Shown here one piece after another: positions 7,612-15,596 of a stretch of DNA of 64,000 nucleotides. The stretch is taken from contig JAEMQS010000018.1 of the NCBI GenBank assembly GCA_016463765.1, forward strand, positions 1 through 64,000, written 5' to 3'. The stretch's first letter is position 1, and the number at the start of each line of letters is the position of its first letter. The notes beneath the pieces were generated by a model. The model ran no database searches and was not told the origin of the DNA. It saw only the letters and a list, made by a program, of their open reading frames with translations. Source of the DNA: Solirubrobacteraceae bacterium (GTDB lineage: Bacteria > Actinomycetota > Thermoleophilia > Solirubrobacterales > Solirubrobacteraceae). The translations under genes were made by a program, and so were the position numbers.

Positions 7612-8823
7612 GTGGATCTGAACGACACCCCGGAGCAGGCGCAGTACCGCGAACAGGTGCGCGCCTGGCTTGAGGAGCACAAGTCCGAAGCGCCCGACGT
7701 CGACGCGCTGAGCGAGGACGAGATCGTCCCCGCGCGCCGCGCCTGGCAGGGCAAGCTCGCCGAGGGCGGGCTCGCCGGTGTCACCTGGCCCAAGGAGTAC
7801 GGCGGGCAGGGCCAGGGCCCGATCGAGCAGGTCATCGTCAACCAGGAGATCGCCGCGGCCGGCGTGCCGGGGATCCTGGACGTCATCGGCATCGGCATGC
7901 TCGGTCCGTGCCTCATCGCGCACGGCACCGACGAGCAGAAGTCCCGGTACCTCGGGCCGCTGCTGCACGGTGACGAGGTGTGGTGCCAGCTCTTCAGCGA
8001 GCCGGCCGCCGGTTCCGACCTCGCGGCCGTCCAGGCGCGCGCGGTCCAGCAGGACGACGGCACGTGGCGCCTGTCCGGGCAGAAGGTCTGGACGACGAAC
8101 GCGCAGTTCTCGACCTACGGCATGCTGCTCGCCCGCACCGACGCCGACGTCCCGAAGCACAAGGGCCTCACGATGTTCGTGGTCCCCATGGACGCCGAGG
8201 GCGTCACCACCCGCGGTCTGCGCCAGATCTCCGGCGAGGCCGAGTTCAACGAGGTCTTCTTCGACGACGTCGCGCTGGACGCGGACGCCGTGGTCGGGAC
8301 CGTCGGCGGCGGCTGGGGCGCGGCGCTGACCGTGCTCATGTTCGAGCGCCTGACCATCGGCCTCGGCGCCGAGGGCTTCGGCTACAACGCCGCCCGCTTC
8401 ACGAAGGCGGTGGCGCAGGACGCGCACGCGCGGCGTGACCCGGAGGTCCGCAAGCGCCTCGGGGACATCAACACCGAGCTGCTCGCCATCCGCTTCCAGA
8501 GCTACCGCGTGCTCAGCGCGCTGTCCCAGGGCGCGATCCCGGGCCCCGAGGCGGGCCTGGCGAAGGTCACGACGGTGAAGGCCGCGATCGACGCCGGCGA
8601 GCTGATCGCCGACGTGCTCGGCCCCGACGCGCTGGCCGAGGAGAGCGAGTGGGCGTACATGATCTCGTTCCTGCCCGGCCTGAAGTCCGCGGGCGGCACG
8701 GAGGAGATCCTCCGCAACACGATCGGCGAGCGCGTGCTCGGCCTGCCGCCCGAGCCGCGGCTGGACAAGGGCGTGCCGTTCAGCGAGCTGAAGTCCATCG
8801 AGAAGCAGGGAGCGCCGGCATGA
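7612..8823 (+). CDS. acyl-CoA dehydrogenase, large subunit-type
   Basis: A 403-residue flavoprotein of the actinobacterial FadE type, which oxidises acyl-CoA at the alpha-beta bond. It has an N-terminal helical domain (NDTPEQAQYREQVRAWLEEH), a middle beta domain with the flavin signature FSEPAAGSDLAAV, and a C-terminal helical domain ending SAGGTEEILRNTIGERVLGL. GTG 7612 is chosen because it follows a GAGGAG site by 5 bp; the frame remains open far upstream through non-coding DNA. Its TGA overlaps the ATG of the next dehydrogenase (ATGA), the arrangement seen for alpha2beta2 heteromeric dehydrogenases in steroid or branched acyl-CoA catabolism. The substrate is unknown. Confidence 0.9.
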   Translation: MDLNDTPEQAQYREQVRAWLEEHKSEAPDVDALSEDEIVPARRAWQGKLAEGGLAGVTWPKEYGGQGQGPIEQVIVNQEIAAAGVPGILDVIGIGMLGPCLIAHGTDEQKSRYLGPLLHGDEVWCQLFSEPAAGSDLAAVQARAVQQDDGTWRLSGQKVWTTNAQFSTYGMLLARTDADVPKHKGLTMFVVPMDAEGVTTRGLRQISGEAEFNEVFFDDVALDADAVVGTVGGGWGAALTVLMFERLTIGLGAEGFGYNAARFTKAVAQDAHARRDPEVRKRLGDINTELLAIRFQSYRVLSALSQGAIPGPEAGLAKVTTVKAAIDAGELIADVLGPDALAEESEWAYMISFLPGLKSAGGTEEILRNTIGERVLGLPPEPRLDKGVPFSELKSIEKQGAPA

Positions 8824-9926
8824 ACCTCGAGCTGACCGACGAACAGCAGGCGCTGCGCGAGGCCGCCACCGGCGCGCTCGCCCGGGTCTCGGACTACGAG
8901 GTCCTGCGTGACGTCATCGAGGGCGGCACGCGGCCGGAGCACTGGTCGCTCGTCGCCGAGCAGGGCTGGGCCGGCCTGCTGGTGAGCGAGGCCAACGGCG
9001 GCATCGAGCTGAGCCTCTTCGACGCCATGCTCATCCTCATCGAGACCGGCAAGGTGCTGGCGCCCCACGAGCTGCTCGGCCACCTCCCCGCCACGACGCT
9101 GCTCGACGCGGCGTCGTACGACGGCACGGCCGACTACGCCGAGGGCACGAAGCGCGCGGCGTTCCTCGCGGCGCGCCCGCCGGGCGACATCGACGACACG
9201 TGGACGGTCGAGGCGCGGTCGGGCAGTGCCCGGGCCGCCGCCCCGACGCTCAACGCCGACGGCACCGTGAGCGGCGAGCTCGCGTGGGTCGTCGACGCGC
9301 CGGGCGCTGACCTCCTCGTGGGGGTCGCGGTCGACGCGTCGGGCACCGCGAAGACGGTCGCGATCGAGACCGGCGCGTCCGGCGTGTCGATCGAGGGCCC
9401 GGTCATGCGGTACGACCCGTCGCGCCTGATCGGCCACGTGTCGCTGAGCAACGCGCCGGCGACGGTGCTCGAGGGCGCCGATCCCGCGCGTGCGTGGTTC
9501 GTCGTGCAGGCGCTGCTGGCGGCCGAGTCCTACGGCGCGGTCGACACCGCGCTGACCGTGAGCGTCGCGTACGCGAAGGAGCGCTTCACGTTCGGGCGGC
9601 CGATCGGTTCGTACCAGGCGATGAAGCACGGCCTCGTCGAGATCCTGCGCCAGCGTGAGAACGCGTACGCGGTGATGCTCTACGCCGGCTGGTCCTACGA
9701 GGACAAGCCGGAGGAGTTCGCGCTCGCCGCGAGCGCCGCGCGCACCGCGGCCGGCCACGCGCTGGACTTCGCGGCGCGCCAGCAGATCGCCACGCACGGC
9801 GGCATCGGCGCGACGTGGGAGCACGACGCGCCGCTGTTCTTCCGTCGCTCGCAGCTGTCGCGCCGGCTGCTCGGCGGGATCGGCGACAGCACGGACCGCG
9901 TCGCCGGCGAGCTGCTCGCGGCGTAG
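8820..9926 (+). CDS. acyl-CoA dehydrogenase, small subunit-type
   Basis: A 368-residue acyl-CoA dehydrogenase homologue, translationally coupled to the preceding one through an ATGA overlap. The N-terminus MNLELTDEQQALREAATGAL and the later KERFTFGRPIGSYQAMKH and ATHGGIGATWEHDAPLFFRR blocks are typical. The middle domain lacks the strong SEPxxGSD flavin signature and is poorly conserved, as expected for the non-equivalent partner subunit in heterotetrameric FadE pairs. I infer that the two gene products form one enzyme. A bidirectional hairpin follows, then the convergent TetR gene. Confidence 0.88.
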   Translation: MNLELTDEQQALREAATGALARVSDYEVLRDVIEGGTRPEHWSLVAEQGWAGLLVSEANGGIELSLFDAMLILIETGKVLAPHELLGHLPATTLLDAASYDGTADYAEGTKRAAFLAARPPGDIDDTWTVEARSGSARAAAPTLNADGTVSGELAWVVDAPGADLLVGVAVDASGTAKTVAIETGASGVSIEGPVMRYDPSRLIGHVSLSNAPATVLEGADPARAWFVVQALLAAESYGAVDTALTVSVAYAKERFTFGRPIGSYQAMKHGLVEILRQRENAYAVMLYAGWSYEDKPEEFALAASAARTAAGHALDFAARQQIATHGGIGATWEHDAPLFFRRSQLSRRLLGGIGDSTDRVAGELLAA

Positions 9927-9938
9927 GCGTTTCGTCAG

Positions 9939-9965
9939 CGGGGCGGTCGCGCTGCGACCGCCCCG
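9939..9965. terminator. bidirectional hairpin terminator
   Basis: A 12-bp perfect stem (9939-9950 CGGGGCGGTCGC, 9954-9965) with a GCT triloop lies exactly between the stop codons of the convergent acyl-CoA dehydrogenase and TetR genes. It would serve both directions. Confidence 0.8.
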
Positions 9966-10595
9966 TCAGCGCGGCGCCGTCAGGACCGCGCACCACATCG
10001 CGTCGATGGGGCGCGTCACCGCTGCGCTGAGGAGTGACTTCTCGGCCAGCAGCGCCCGCATGATCAGCTCGTTGTTCCCGCCGACGATCGCCAACGAGAG
10101 CGGCGGCGTGATCCGATTCAGCTCGTCGTGCCGGCGACCCAGCCCGTCGCTGACGCGACGGACGAGCTTTGCGAAGCGCTCGGTGACGTCACGGCGGATC
10201 TCCAGCGCGGTGGGCCCAGCCGCCTGCGTGTCGACGACCAGCGACCGGGCCAGGGCCGCATCGGAGGCGAAGCGGGCGAGCATCGCGCGGTTGACCGCGC
10301 TGACGTGGTCGCGCCAGGGCAGCTCGGCTGCCAGCGCCGCCTGGTGCGCGGCCTCCATGTCGCCGATGGTCCGGTCCGACGTGATCGAGTAGAGCGCGAC
10401 GAAGCACTCCTCCTTGTCGGCGAAGTGGGCGTAGAAGGTCGACTTCGAGACGCGGGCGGCCTTGGCGATGTCCGCGATGCGGACGGACAGGTAGCCGTCG
10501 GCGGCCGCCCGCTCCGCCATGCCGCGCAGGATCTGGCTGCGCTGGCGCTGCTCGAGTTGCGAGCGCTGTTCGGGCGTGAGGACGGGCCGGGCCAT
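9966..10595 (-). CDS. TetR family transcriptional regulator
   Basis: A 209-residue TetR regulator starting MARPVLTPEQRSQLEQ. The DNA-binding helix-turn-helix covers about residues 40-65 (IADIAKAARVSKSTFYAHFADKEE). The ligand-binding C-terminal domain has no obvious relative. It is divergent from the livGFHMK-type ABC importer operon, 150 bp away, and that gap holds tandem GTAC-N6-GTAC sites. Local repression of the importer is the natural inference. The frame continues open to 12197, but this extension is antisense to livG and livF and is treated as a GC artefact; ATG 10595 is the start. Confidence 0.88.
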   Translation of the reverse strand: MARPVLTPEQRSQLEQRQRSQILRGMAERAAADGYLSVRIADIAKAARVSKSTFYAHFADKEECFVALYSITSDRTIGDMEAAHQAALAAELPWRDHVSAVNRAMLARFASDAALARSLVVDTQAAGPTALEIRRDVTERFAKLVRRVSDGLGRRHDELNRITPPLSLAIVGGNNELIMRALLAEKSLLSAAVTRPIDAMWCAVLTAPR

Positions 10596-10608
10596 GGAGC
10601 GGCGAAGA

Positions 10609-10696
10609 GTACTTCGTCGACGGTTTCCGGTTGCATCACGTCGCCGGAACCCGCTACGTTTGCAGTACCGGAGGGTACGCGGGTACTTCGTGGTAC
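10609..10696. promoter_or_regulatory. tandem GTAC-N6-GTAC operators between tetR and livG
   Basis: Two 14-bp dyads occur in tandem: GTACCGGAGGGTAC (10665-10678, with GTACC/GGTAC arms) and GTACTTCGTGGTAC (10683-10696). They are offset by 18 bp. A single related half, GTACTTCGT at 10609-10617, repeats the 10683-10691 sequence close to the tetR start codon. Placement in a divergent promoter region suggests cooperative TetR binding controlling both tetR and the importer. This is inference; no binding data. Confidence 0.6.
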
Positions 10697-10745
10697 GTCT
10701 CAGTGGATTCTGGCTACCACCTCCGGCGGGAGGAGAACCTGAAAC

Positions 10746-11531
10746 GTGGCACGACACGAGGATGATCCGCGCCTGCACGCAGCCGGCGTGACGGTGCAGT
10801 TCGGTGGCCTGACGGCCCTCGACGATGTCTCGCTCGACGTCGGTCGCGGGGAGGTCGTCGGCGTCATCGGCCCGAACGGGGCAGGCAAGACGACGCTGTT
10901 CAACGTCCTGTGCGGATTCGTCCGGCCCCAGGCGGGCACCGTCACGTGGCGTGGACAGTCGCTCGACGGCGTCCGGCCGCACCAGCTCGCCGGACTCGGG
11001 ATCGCGCGCACCCTCCAGGGCGTCGGCCTGTTCGCCGGGCTGACCGCAGCCGAGAACGTCATGGCCGCCGCGCCGCGCGCCGGTCGCCCCGGAGTCCTGA
11101 GCGGCCTGCTCGGGCTGCCACGCGCCGACCGTGACGAGCGCCGCGTGCGCGCCGGTGCGCTCGAGGTCCTCGAGCGCCTGGACGTGCGCGACGCCGCCGA
11201 CCGCCTCCCCGGCACCCTGCCCTACGGCGTGCAGAAGCGCGTGGGCCTCGCCCGTGCCCTCGCCGCGCGGCCCGATCTCCTGCTCCTCGACGAGCCCGCC
11301 GGCGGACTGAGTGGCGGGGACATCACTGACCTGGCGGGGCTCATCAAAGGGCTCCGCCGCGAGATGGGCGTCCTGCTCGTCGAGCACCACATGGACCTCG
11401 TCATGGAGGTCTGCGACCGCATCGTCGTGCTGGACTTCGGCAAGCGGATCGCTTCGGGGACCCCGGAGGAGATCCAGGCGGATCCTGCCGTGCTCGACGC
11501 CTATCTGGGAACGGCGGCCGCAGATGCTTGA
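10746..11531 (+). CDS. livG: branched-chain-type ABC transporter ATP-binding protein LivG
   Basis: A 261-residue ATPase of the LivG group, one of two nucleotide-binding subunits of a HAAT-type importer. Walker A is GPNGAGKT at 42-49. The signature LPYGVQKRVGLARAL has the degenerate PYGxQ form typical of LivG. Walker B is LLLLDEPAGGLS, and VEHHMDLVMEVCDRIVVLD with the C-terminal GKRIASGTPEEIQ completes the domain. It starts at GTG 10746, downstream of GGGAGGAG at 10728-10735. It overlaps livF by 8 bp and heads a five-gene operon. The substrate could be branched amino acids, or a carboxylate or acyl compound. Confidence 0.92.
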   Translation: MARHEDDPRLHAAGVTVQFGGLTALDDVSLDVGRGEVVGVIGPNGAGKTTLFNVLCGFVRPQAGTVTWRGQSLDGVRPHQLAGLGIARTLQGVGLFAGLTAAENVMAAAPRAGRPGVLSGLLGLPRADRDERRVRAGALEVLERLDVRDAADRLPGTLPYGVQKRVGLARALAARPDLLLLDEPAGGLSGGDITDLAGLIKGLRREMGVLLVEHHMDLVMEVCDRIVVLDFGKRIASGTPEEIQADPAVLDAYLGTAAADA

Positions 11532-12225
11532 GGTCACCGGACTCTCCGCCGGGTACGGCCCGGTCCGCGCGCTGCGCGACGTGTCCTTCTCCGTCGAGCC
11601 GCAGACGATCACCGCCGTCCTCGGCGCCAACGGCGCCGGGAAGACCACGCTCCTGCGCGCGCTGTCGGGTCTCATCGGCGTCAGCAGCGGTTCCGTCGCC
11701 CTGCGCGGCGACGACATCACGTCGCTGGCGACGGAGGACATCGCGCGACTCGGGGTCGCCCACGTCCCGGAGGGCGGCGGCGTCATCCGCGAGCTCACCG
11801 TCGACGAGAACCTCCGCCTCGGCGGCCTCATCGCGGGCGCCGGCGAGAGCGAGCGCGACGTCGTGCTCGCGCTGTTCCGGCCACTGCAGGAGCGCCTGGG
11901 CCTCCCCGCGTCGACGCTGTCGGGCGGCGAGCGCCAGATGCTCGCGCTCGGCCGGGCGCTCATGGCCCGCCCCACCCTGCTGCTGCTCGACGAACCGTCG
12001 CTGGGCCTCGCGCCGCGCGTCGTCGTGCAGATGATGGCGGTGCTGCGGCGGTTGCGCGACGAGCGCGGGATGACCGTCCTCCTCGTCGAGCAGAAGGCCG
12101 AGGGCGCGCTGGCGGTCGCCGACCGCGCCGTGGTCCTGCGGGTCGGCGAGGTCATGGCCGACGAGCCCGCCGAGGCCCTGCAGGGCGCCGATCCCAAGCT
12201 CCGCCACGCCTACCTGGGGTACTGA
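11524..12225 (+). CDS. livF: branched-chain-type ABC transporter ATP-binding protein LivF
   Basis: A 233-residue ATPase of the LivF group, the second nucleotide-binding subunit. Walker A is GANGAGKT at 34-41, the signature is LSGGERQMLALGRAL, and Walker B is LLLLDEPSLGLAP. The segment VPEGGGVIRELTVDENL is the LivF-type loop. ATG 11524 overlaps the end of livG, and the stop codon is immediately followed by the livH start, so the genes are translationally coupled. Confidence 0.92.
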   Translation: MLEVTGLSAGYGPVRALRDVSFSVEPQTITAVLGANGAGKTTLLRALSGLIGVSSGSVALRGDDITSLATEDIARLGVAHVPEGGGVIRELTVDENLRLGGLIAGAGESERDVVLALFRPLQERLGLPASTLSGGERQMLALGRALMARPTLLLLDEPSLGLAPRVVVQMMAVLRRLRDERGMTVLLVEQKAEGALAVADRAVVLRVGEVMADEPAEALQGADPKLRHAYLGY

Positions 12226-13104
12226 ATGCAGCGCTTCCTCGATCTCACCCTCGACGGCCTGGCCAGCGGCGCGATCTACGCCGCCGTCGCGCTGTCGCTC
12301 GTCATGATCTGGCGGGCCACCCGCATCCTGAACTTCGCGCAGGCCGGGATGCTCATGCTGACCACGTTCATCGCGTGGTCGATCCTCGACGCGGGCGGCG
12401 GGTACTGGCTGGCGTTCGCCGCCGCGCTGGCGTCCGGCTTCCTGCTCGGCGCGGTCGTCGAACGCGTCGTCATCCGGCCGGTCGAGGGCGCCCCGCCGCT
12501 GAACGCGGTGATCGTGACGCTCGGCCTGCTCGTCGTGCTTCAGGCGGGCGCGGGGATGGTGTGGGGCAACCAGCCCGAGTCGTTCCCGGCGGCCTTCTCG
12601 ATCCAGGGCTTCGAGCTGTTCGGGCACACCGTGCCGTTCTCGCGCGCCGACCTGTTCGCGGTCATCGCGGTCGCGATCGTCCTCGTGCTGCTGGTCGTCC
12701 TCTTCCGGCGCACGTCGATCGGGCTGCAGATGCGCGCGGCCGCGCTCGCGCCGGACGTCTCCAAGCTGCTCGGCGTACGCGTCGGGCGCATGTTCACGCT
12801 CGGGTGGGGCCTCGCGGCGATGGTCGGGGCGCTGGCCGGCGTGCTCGTGGCGCCGAGCGTCTTCGTCTCGCCCTCGAGCTTCGACGCGATCCTCGTCTTC
12901 GGCTTCACCGCAGCGGTGGTGGGCGGCCTGGAGAGTCCACCCGGCGCGGTGGTGGGCGGGATCCTCGTCGGCCTCGCGCTGAGCTACATGTCCGGGTACT
13001 TCGGGTCGAGCACCGTGACGCTCGGTGCGCTGGGCATCCTCGTCGCCGTTCTCATGATCCGGCCCAACGGCCTGTTCGCCACGTCGCACACGAGGCACGT
13101 CTGA
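12226..13104 (+). CDS. livH: branched-chain-type ABC transporter permease LivH
   Basis: A 292-residue permease with about eight membrane helices. The N-terminus LDGLASGAIYAAVALSLVMI and the segment RILNFAQAGMLML match LivH proteins, and VVGGLESPPGAVVGGILVGL is the EAA-like cytoplasmic loop that contacts the ATPase. The start codon directly abuts the livF stop. It pairs with LivM to form the membrane channel. Confidence 0.92.
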   Translation: MQRFLDLTLDGLASGAIYAAVALSLVMIWRATRILNFAQAGMLMLTTFIAWSILDAGGGYWLAFAAALASGFLLGAVVERVVIRPVEGAPPLNAVIVTLGLLVVLQAGAGMVWGNQPESFPAAFSIQGFELFGHTVPFSRADLFAVIAVAIVLVLLVVLFRRTSIGLQMRAAALAPDVSKLLGVRVGRMFTLGWGLAAMVGALAGVLVAPSVFVSPSSFDAILVFGFTAAVVGGLESPPGAVVGGILVGLALSYMSGYFGSSTVTLGALGILVAVLMIRPNGLFATSHTRHV

Positions 13105-14213
13105 TGGCCGCGACCGAACAGCGAGCGGCCGACCCGGGCGTCGACCCCGCCGGCCTGGCCACGCGGCTCAGCCGGCTGACGCTGACGCGCAACCTCGGCA
13201 TCGCACTCGTGGCGGGCGTCGTCCTGCTGCTGATCAGCAACGCGCTCAGCCCGTTCGACAACCTCCAGCTTGCGACGATGGCGTACACGTTCATCGCCGT
13301 CGCGGGCCTGTCGCTGCTCACGGGCCTCAACGGCCAGGTCTCCCTCGGCCACGGCGCGCTGATGGCGATCGGCGCGTACACCGCCGCGAAGCTCTTCGCC
13401 GAGGACCCCGGCCCGGGCTGGCCGCTGCTCGCCGTGCTGCTGGCGGCGACCGCGGTGACGGCACTCGCGGGCGTCGTCATCGGGGCCGCCGCCGCACGCC
13501 TCCGCGGTCCATACCTGGCCGGCGCGACGCTCGCGCTGGCGGTCGCCCTGCCGTCGATCTCCGAGCGGTTCCCGGACTTCCTCGGTGGCAGCAACGGCCT
13601 GACGATCATCCCACCGCTGCCGCCGTCGGGCTTGGGGGTCGACTTCGCCCTCGAGCGCTGGCATGCGTGGATCGCCTGCCTTGGCGCGCTCGTCGCGTTC
13701 GTCGTCCTCGCCAACCTGGTGCGAGGCCGGCAGGGTCGCGAGTGGCGTGCGGTGCGCGACGACGAGATCGCCGCCGAGCTCTGCGGCCTGCACGTCGCAC
13801 GCAGCCAGGTGCTGGCGTTCGTCGTCAGCGCGGCGTGCTGCGGCCTGGCCGGCGGGCTGTTCGTCGTCGTCACGCAGCTCGCCGCGCCCGGAGCGTTCCC
13901 GCTGGCGCTGTCGGTCAGCCTGCTCGCGGCCGCGGTCCTCGGCGGCCTGGGGAGCCTCGGCGGCGCGGCGGCGGGCGCAGCGCTGATCGTGCTCATCCCG
14001 CGCTGGTCCGACGACGCGAGCGCCGCGCTGGGACTCACGACGAACGTGCAGGCGAACCTCGCGCTCGCGATCTACGGACTGCTGCTTATCGCGGTCGTCC
14101 TGCTCGCGCCGCGCGGCATCGCCGGGATCTTCGGCCGGGCGGCCCACGCCGTCCGCACCCGATGGGAGAGCCAGCAAATGCGCCGCCACGAGCGGCGCGG
14201 GGAGGTCGGATGA
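13104..14213 (+). CDS. livM: branched-chain-type ABC transporter permease LivM
   Basis: A 369-residue permease. It has an N-terminal cytoplasmic extension of about 30 residues, then helices including the family block LTGLNGQVSLGHGALMAIGAY. The LivM-type EAA loop is REWRAVRDDEIAAELCGL, and AAVLGGLGSLGGAAAGAAL precedes the last helices. The ATG overlaps the livH stop (TGATG). Its own stop overlaps the start of the binding-protein gene. The basic tail after the last helix is about 30 residues long. Confidence 0.92.
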   Translation: MAATEQRAADPGVDPAGLATRLSRLTLTRNLGIALVAGVVLLLISNALSPFDNLQLATMAYTFIAVAGLSLLTGLNGQVSLGHGALMAIGAYTAAKLFAEDPGPGWPLLAVLLAATAVTALAGVVIGAAAARLRGPYLAGATLALAVALPSISERFPDFLGGSNGLTIIPPLPPSGLGVDFALERWHAWIACLGALVAFVVLANLVRGRQGREWRAVRDDEIAAELCGLHVARSQVLAFVVSAACCGLAGGLFVVVTQLAAPGAFPLALSVSLLAAAVLGGLGSLGGAAAGAALIVLIPRWSDDASAALGLTTNVQANLALAIYGLLLIAVVLLAPRGIAGIFGRAAHAVRTRWESQQMRRHERRGEVG

Positions 14214-15523
14214 TGGTGACCAGGAAACGGCGCCTGGCAGCGCTCATGGCGGTCGCGATGCTCGCGGTCGGCGTGTCGGCCTGCGGGGACGACGACTCGA
14301 GCAGCTCCAGCGGCGACGGCGGCGCGCCGCCGCCGGGGGTCACCGACACGACGGTGAAGGTCGGCGGGCACTTCCCCCTGACCGGGCCCGCGGCGCCGGG
14401 GTACAGCCAGATCCCGAAGGGGATCGAGGCGTACTTCGAGTACGTCAACGCGCAGGGCGGCGTGAACGGGCGCAAGCTCGAGTACATCGCGCGAGACGAC
14501 GGCTACAACCCGACGAACACCGTGAAGGTCACCCGGCAGCTCGTGCTGCAGGACAAGGTCTTCGCGCTGCTCTCCGGGCTCGGTACGCCGACGCACACGA
14601 AGGTCGTCGACTTCCTCAACGCGTCGAAGGTCCCGGACCTGTTCGTCGCGTCGGGCTGCCTGTGCTGGAACGAGCCCGAGGAGCACCCGTGGACCTTCGG
14701 GTGGCAGACCGACTACCTGACCGAGGGCAAGATCCTCGGCCAGTACGTCGCCGAGAAGTACGGGGGCAAGAAGATCGCGTACTTCACCCAGAACGACGAC
14801 TTCGGCGAGGACGGCGTCAAGGGCCTCGACATGGAGATCCCGAAGGATCAGGTCGTCGCGCGGGAGACGTACGAGTCGGGCAACACGGAGATAGGTCCGC
14901 AGGTCGCGAAGATCAAGGCGGCCGGCGCGGACGTCGTCGTCGCGTTCACGGTGCCCGCGTACACCGCGCTGCTGCGCCTCGCACAGGTGCAGCTCAACGA
15001 CGTCACCCCGCTCGTGGTCAGCAACGTCGGCAGCGACCCGACCACGCTCGGTGGCCTGCTGAAGTCGTTCTCGAAGGGCAAGGCGGACACGTCGCTCATC
15101 GAGGGCATGGAGACCGCGTCGTACCTCCCGGCACTGGGCGACACGGAGAACCCGTGGATCGAGCTGTTCAGCAAGGTGCGCCAGGAGTACCTGGCCGACG
15201 AGCCGCTCGACGGCAACATCCTCTACGGCATGGCGACGGCGTACACGTTCGTCACCGCACTGGAGCGGGCCGGTGAGGACCCGACGCGACAGGGCATCGT
15301 CGACGCGATCAAGGAAGGCGACCTGCAGGGCCCGGGCCTCGTCCCGACGCGCTACAGCGCGGACTCGAACGCCGGCTACTCCGGTGTGCAGATCGGTGTG
15401 GTCAAGGACGGCGTGATCGAGCTCACGGGCGAGCCGCTCGTCACGGATGCCGGTGAGGGCGCGATCGAGCCGTACACCGAAGAGCAGCCCCCGCCGCCTT
15501 CGGAGGGCGTGCCGGGCACCTAG
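14210..15523 (+). CDS. ABC transporter substrate-binding lipoprotein (LivK-like)
   Basis: A 437-residue extracellular binding protein. Residues 1-25 are a lipoprotein signal with a lipobox ending at C25 (AVGVSAC), followed by a Ser/Asp-rich tether. The mature part is a periplasmic-binding-protein type I fold: VKVGGHFPLTGPAAPG, GIEAYFEYVNAQGGVNGRKL and IAYFTQNDDFGEDGVKG are conserved LivK-like blocks. Two tandem ATGs (14210, 14213) follow a GGGAGG site. Being last in the operon is common for this family. The ligand pocket cannot be read reliably; ligands of relatives include amino acids, amides, aromatic acids and acyl compounds. Confidence 0.9.
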   Translation: MMVTRKRRLAALMAVAMLAVGVSACGDDDSSSSSGDGGAPPPGVTDTTVKVGGHFPLTGPAAPGYSQIPKGIEAYFEYVNAQGGVNGRKLEYIARDDGYNPTNTVKVTRQLVLQDKVFALLSGLGTPTHTKVVDFLNASKVPDLFVASGCLCWNEPEEHPWTFGWQTDYLTEGKILGQYVAEKYGGKKIAYFTQNDDFGEDGVKGLDMEIPKDQVVARETYESGNTEIGPQVAKIKAAGADVVVAFTVPAYTALLRLAQVQLNDVTPLVVSNVGSDPTTLGGLLKSFSKGKADTSLIEGMETASYLPALGDTENPWIELFSKVRQEYLADEPLDGNILYGMATAYTFVTALERAGEDPTRQGIVDAIKEGDLQGPGLVPTRYSADSNAGYSGVQIGVVKDGVIELTGEPLVTDAGEGAIEPYTEEQPPPPSEGVPGT

Positions 15524-15557
15524 CCCTCCCGGCCCGGCACGTCGCCGGATCCGCAAG

Positions 15558-15582
15558 CGGGGCGGTCAGGACGACCGCCCCG
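15558..15582 (+). terminator. terminator after the ABC importer operon
   Basis: A 10-bp GC-rich stem (15558-15567 CGGGGCGGTC, 15573-15582) with a 5-nt loop, followed by TTAG, lies 35 bp after the binding-protein stop. It ends 15 bp before the next start codon. Confidence 0.75.
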
Positions 15583-15596
15583 TTAGCGTGGCTCGC

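Noticed and set aside
10596-12197. The TetR reading frame stays open for another 534 codons upstream (744 codons in total).
   Set aside because: It is fully antisense to livG and livF, which have complete ATPase motifs. The extra translation is Arg/Ser/Pro-rich and shows no domain. Long antisense frames are expected at this GC content.
10746-15523. Considered naming the importer as a urea or amide transporter.
   Set aside because: The five-gene liv-type order alone does not define the ligand, no urease or amidase genes are adjacent, and the binding-pocket residues cannot be read with confidence.
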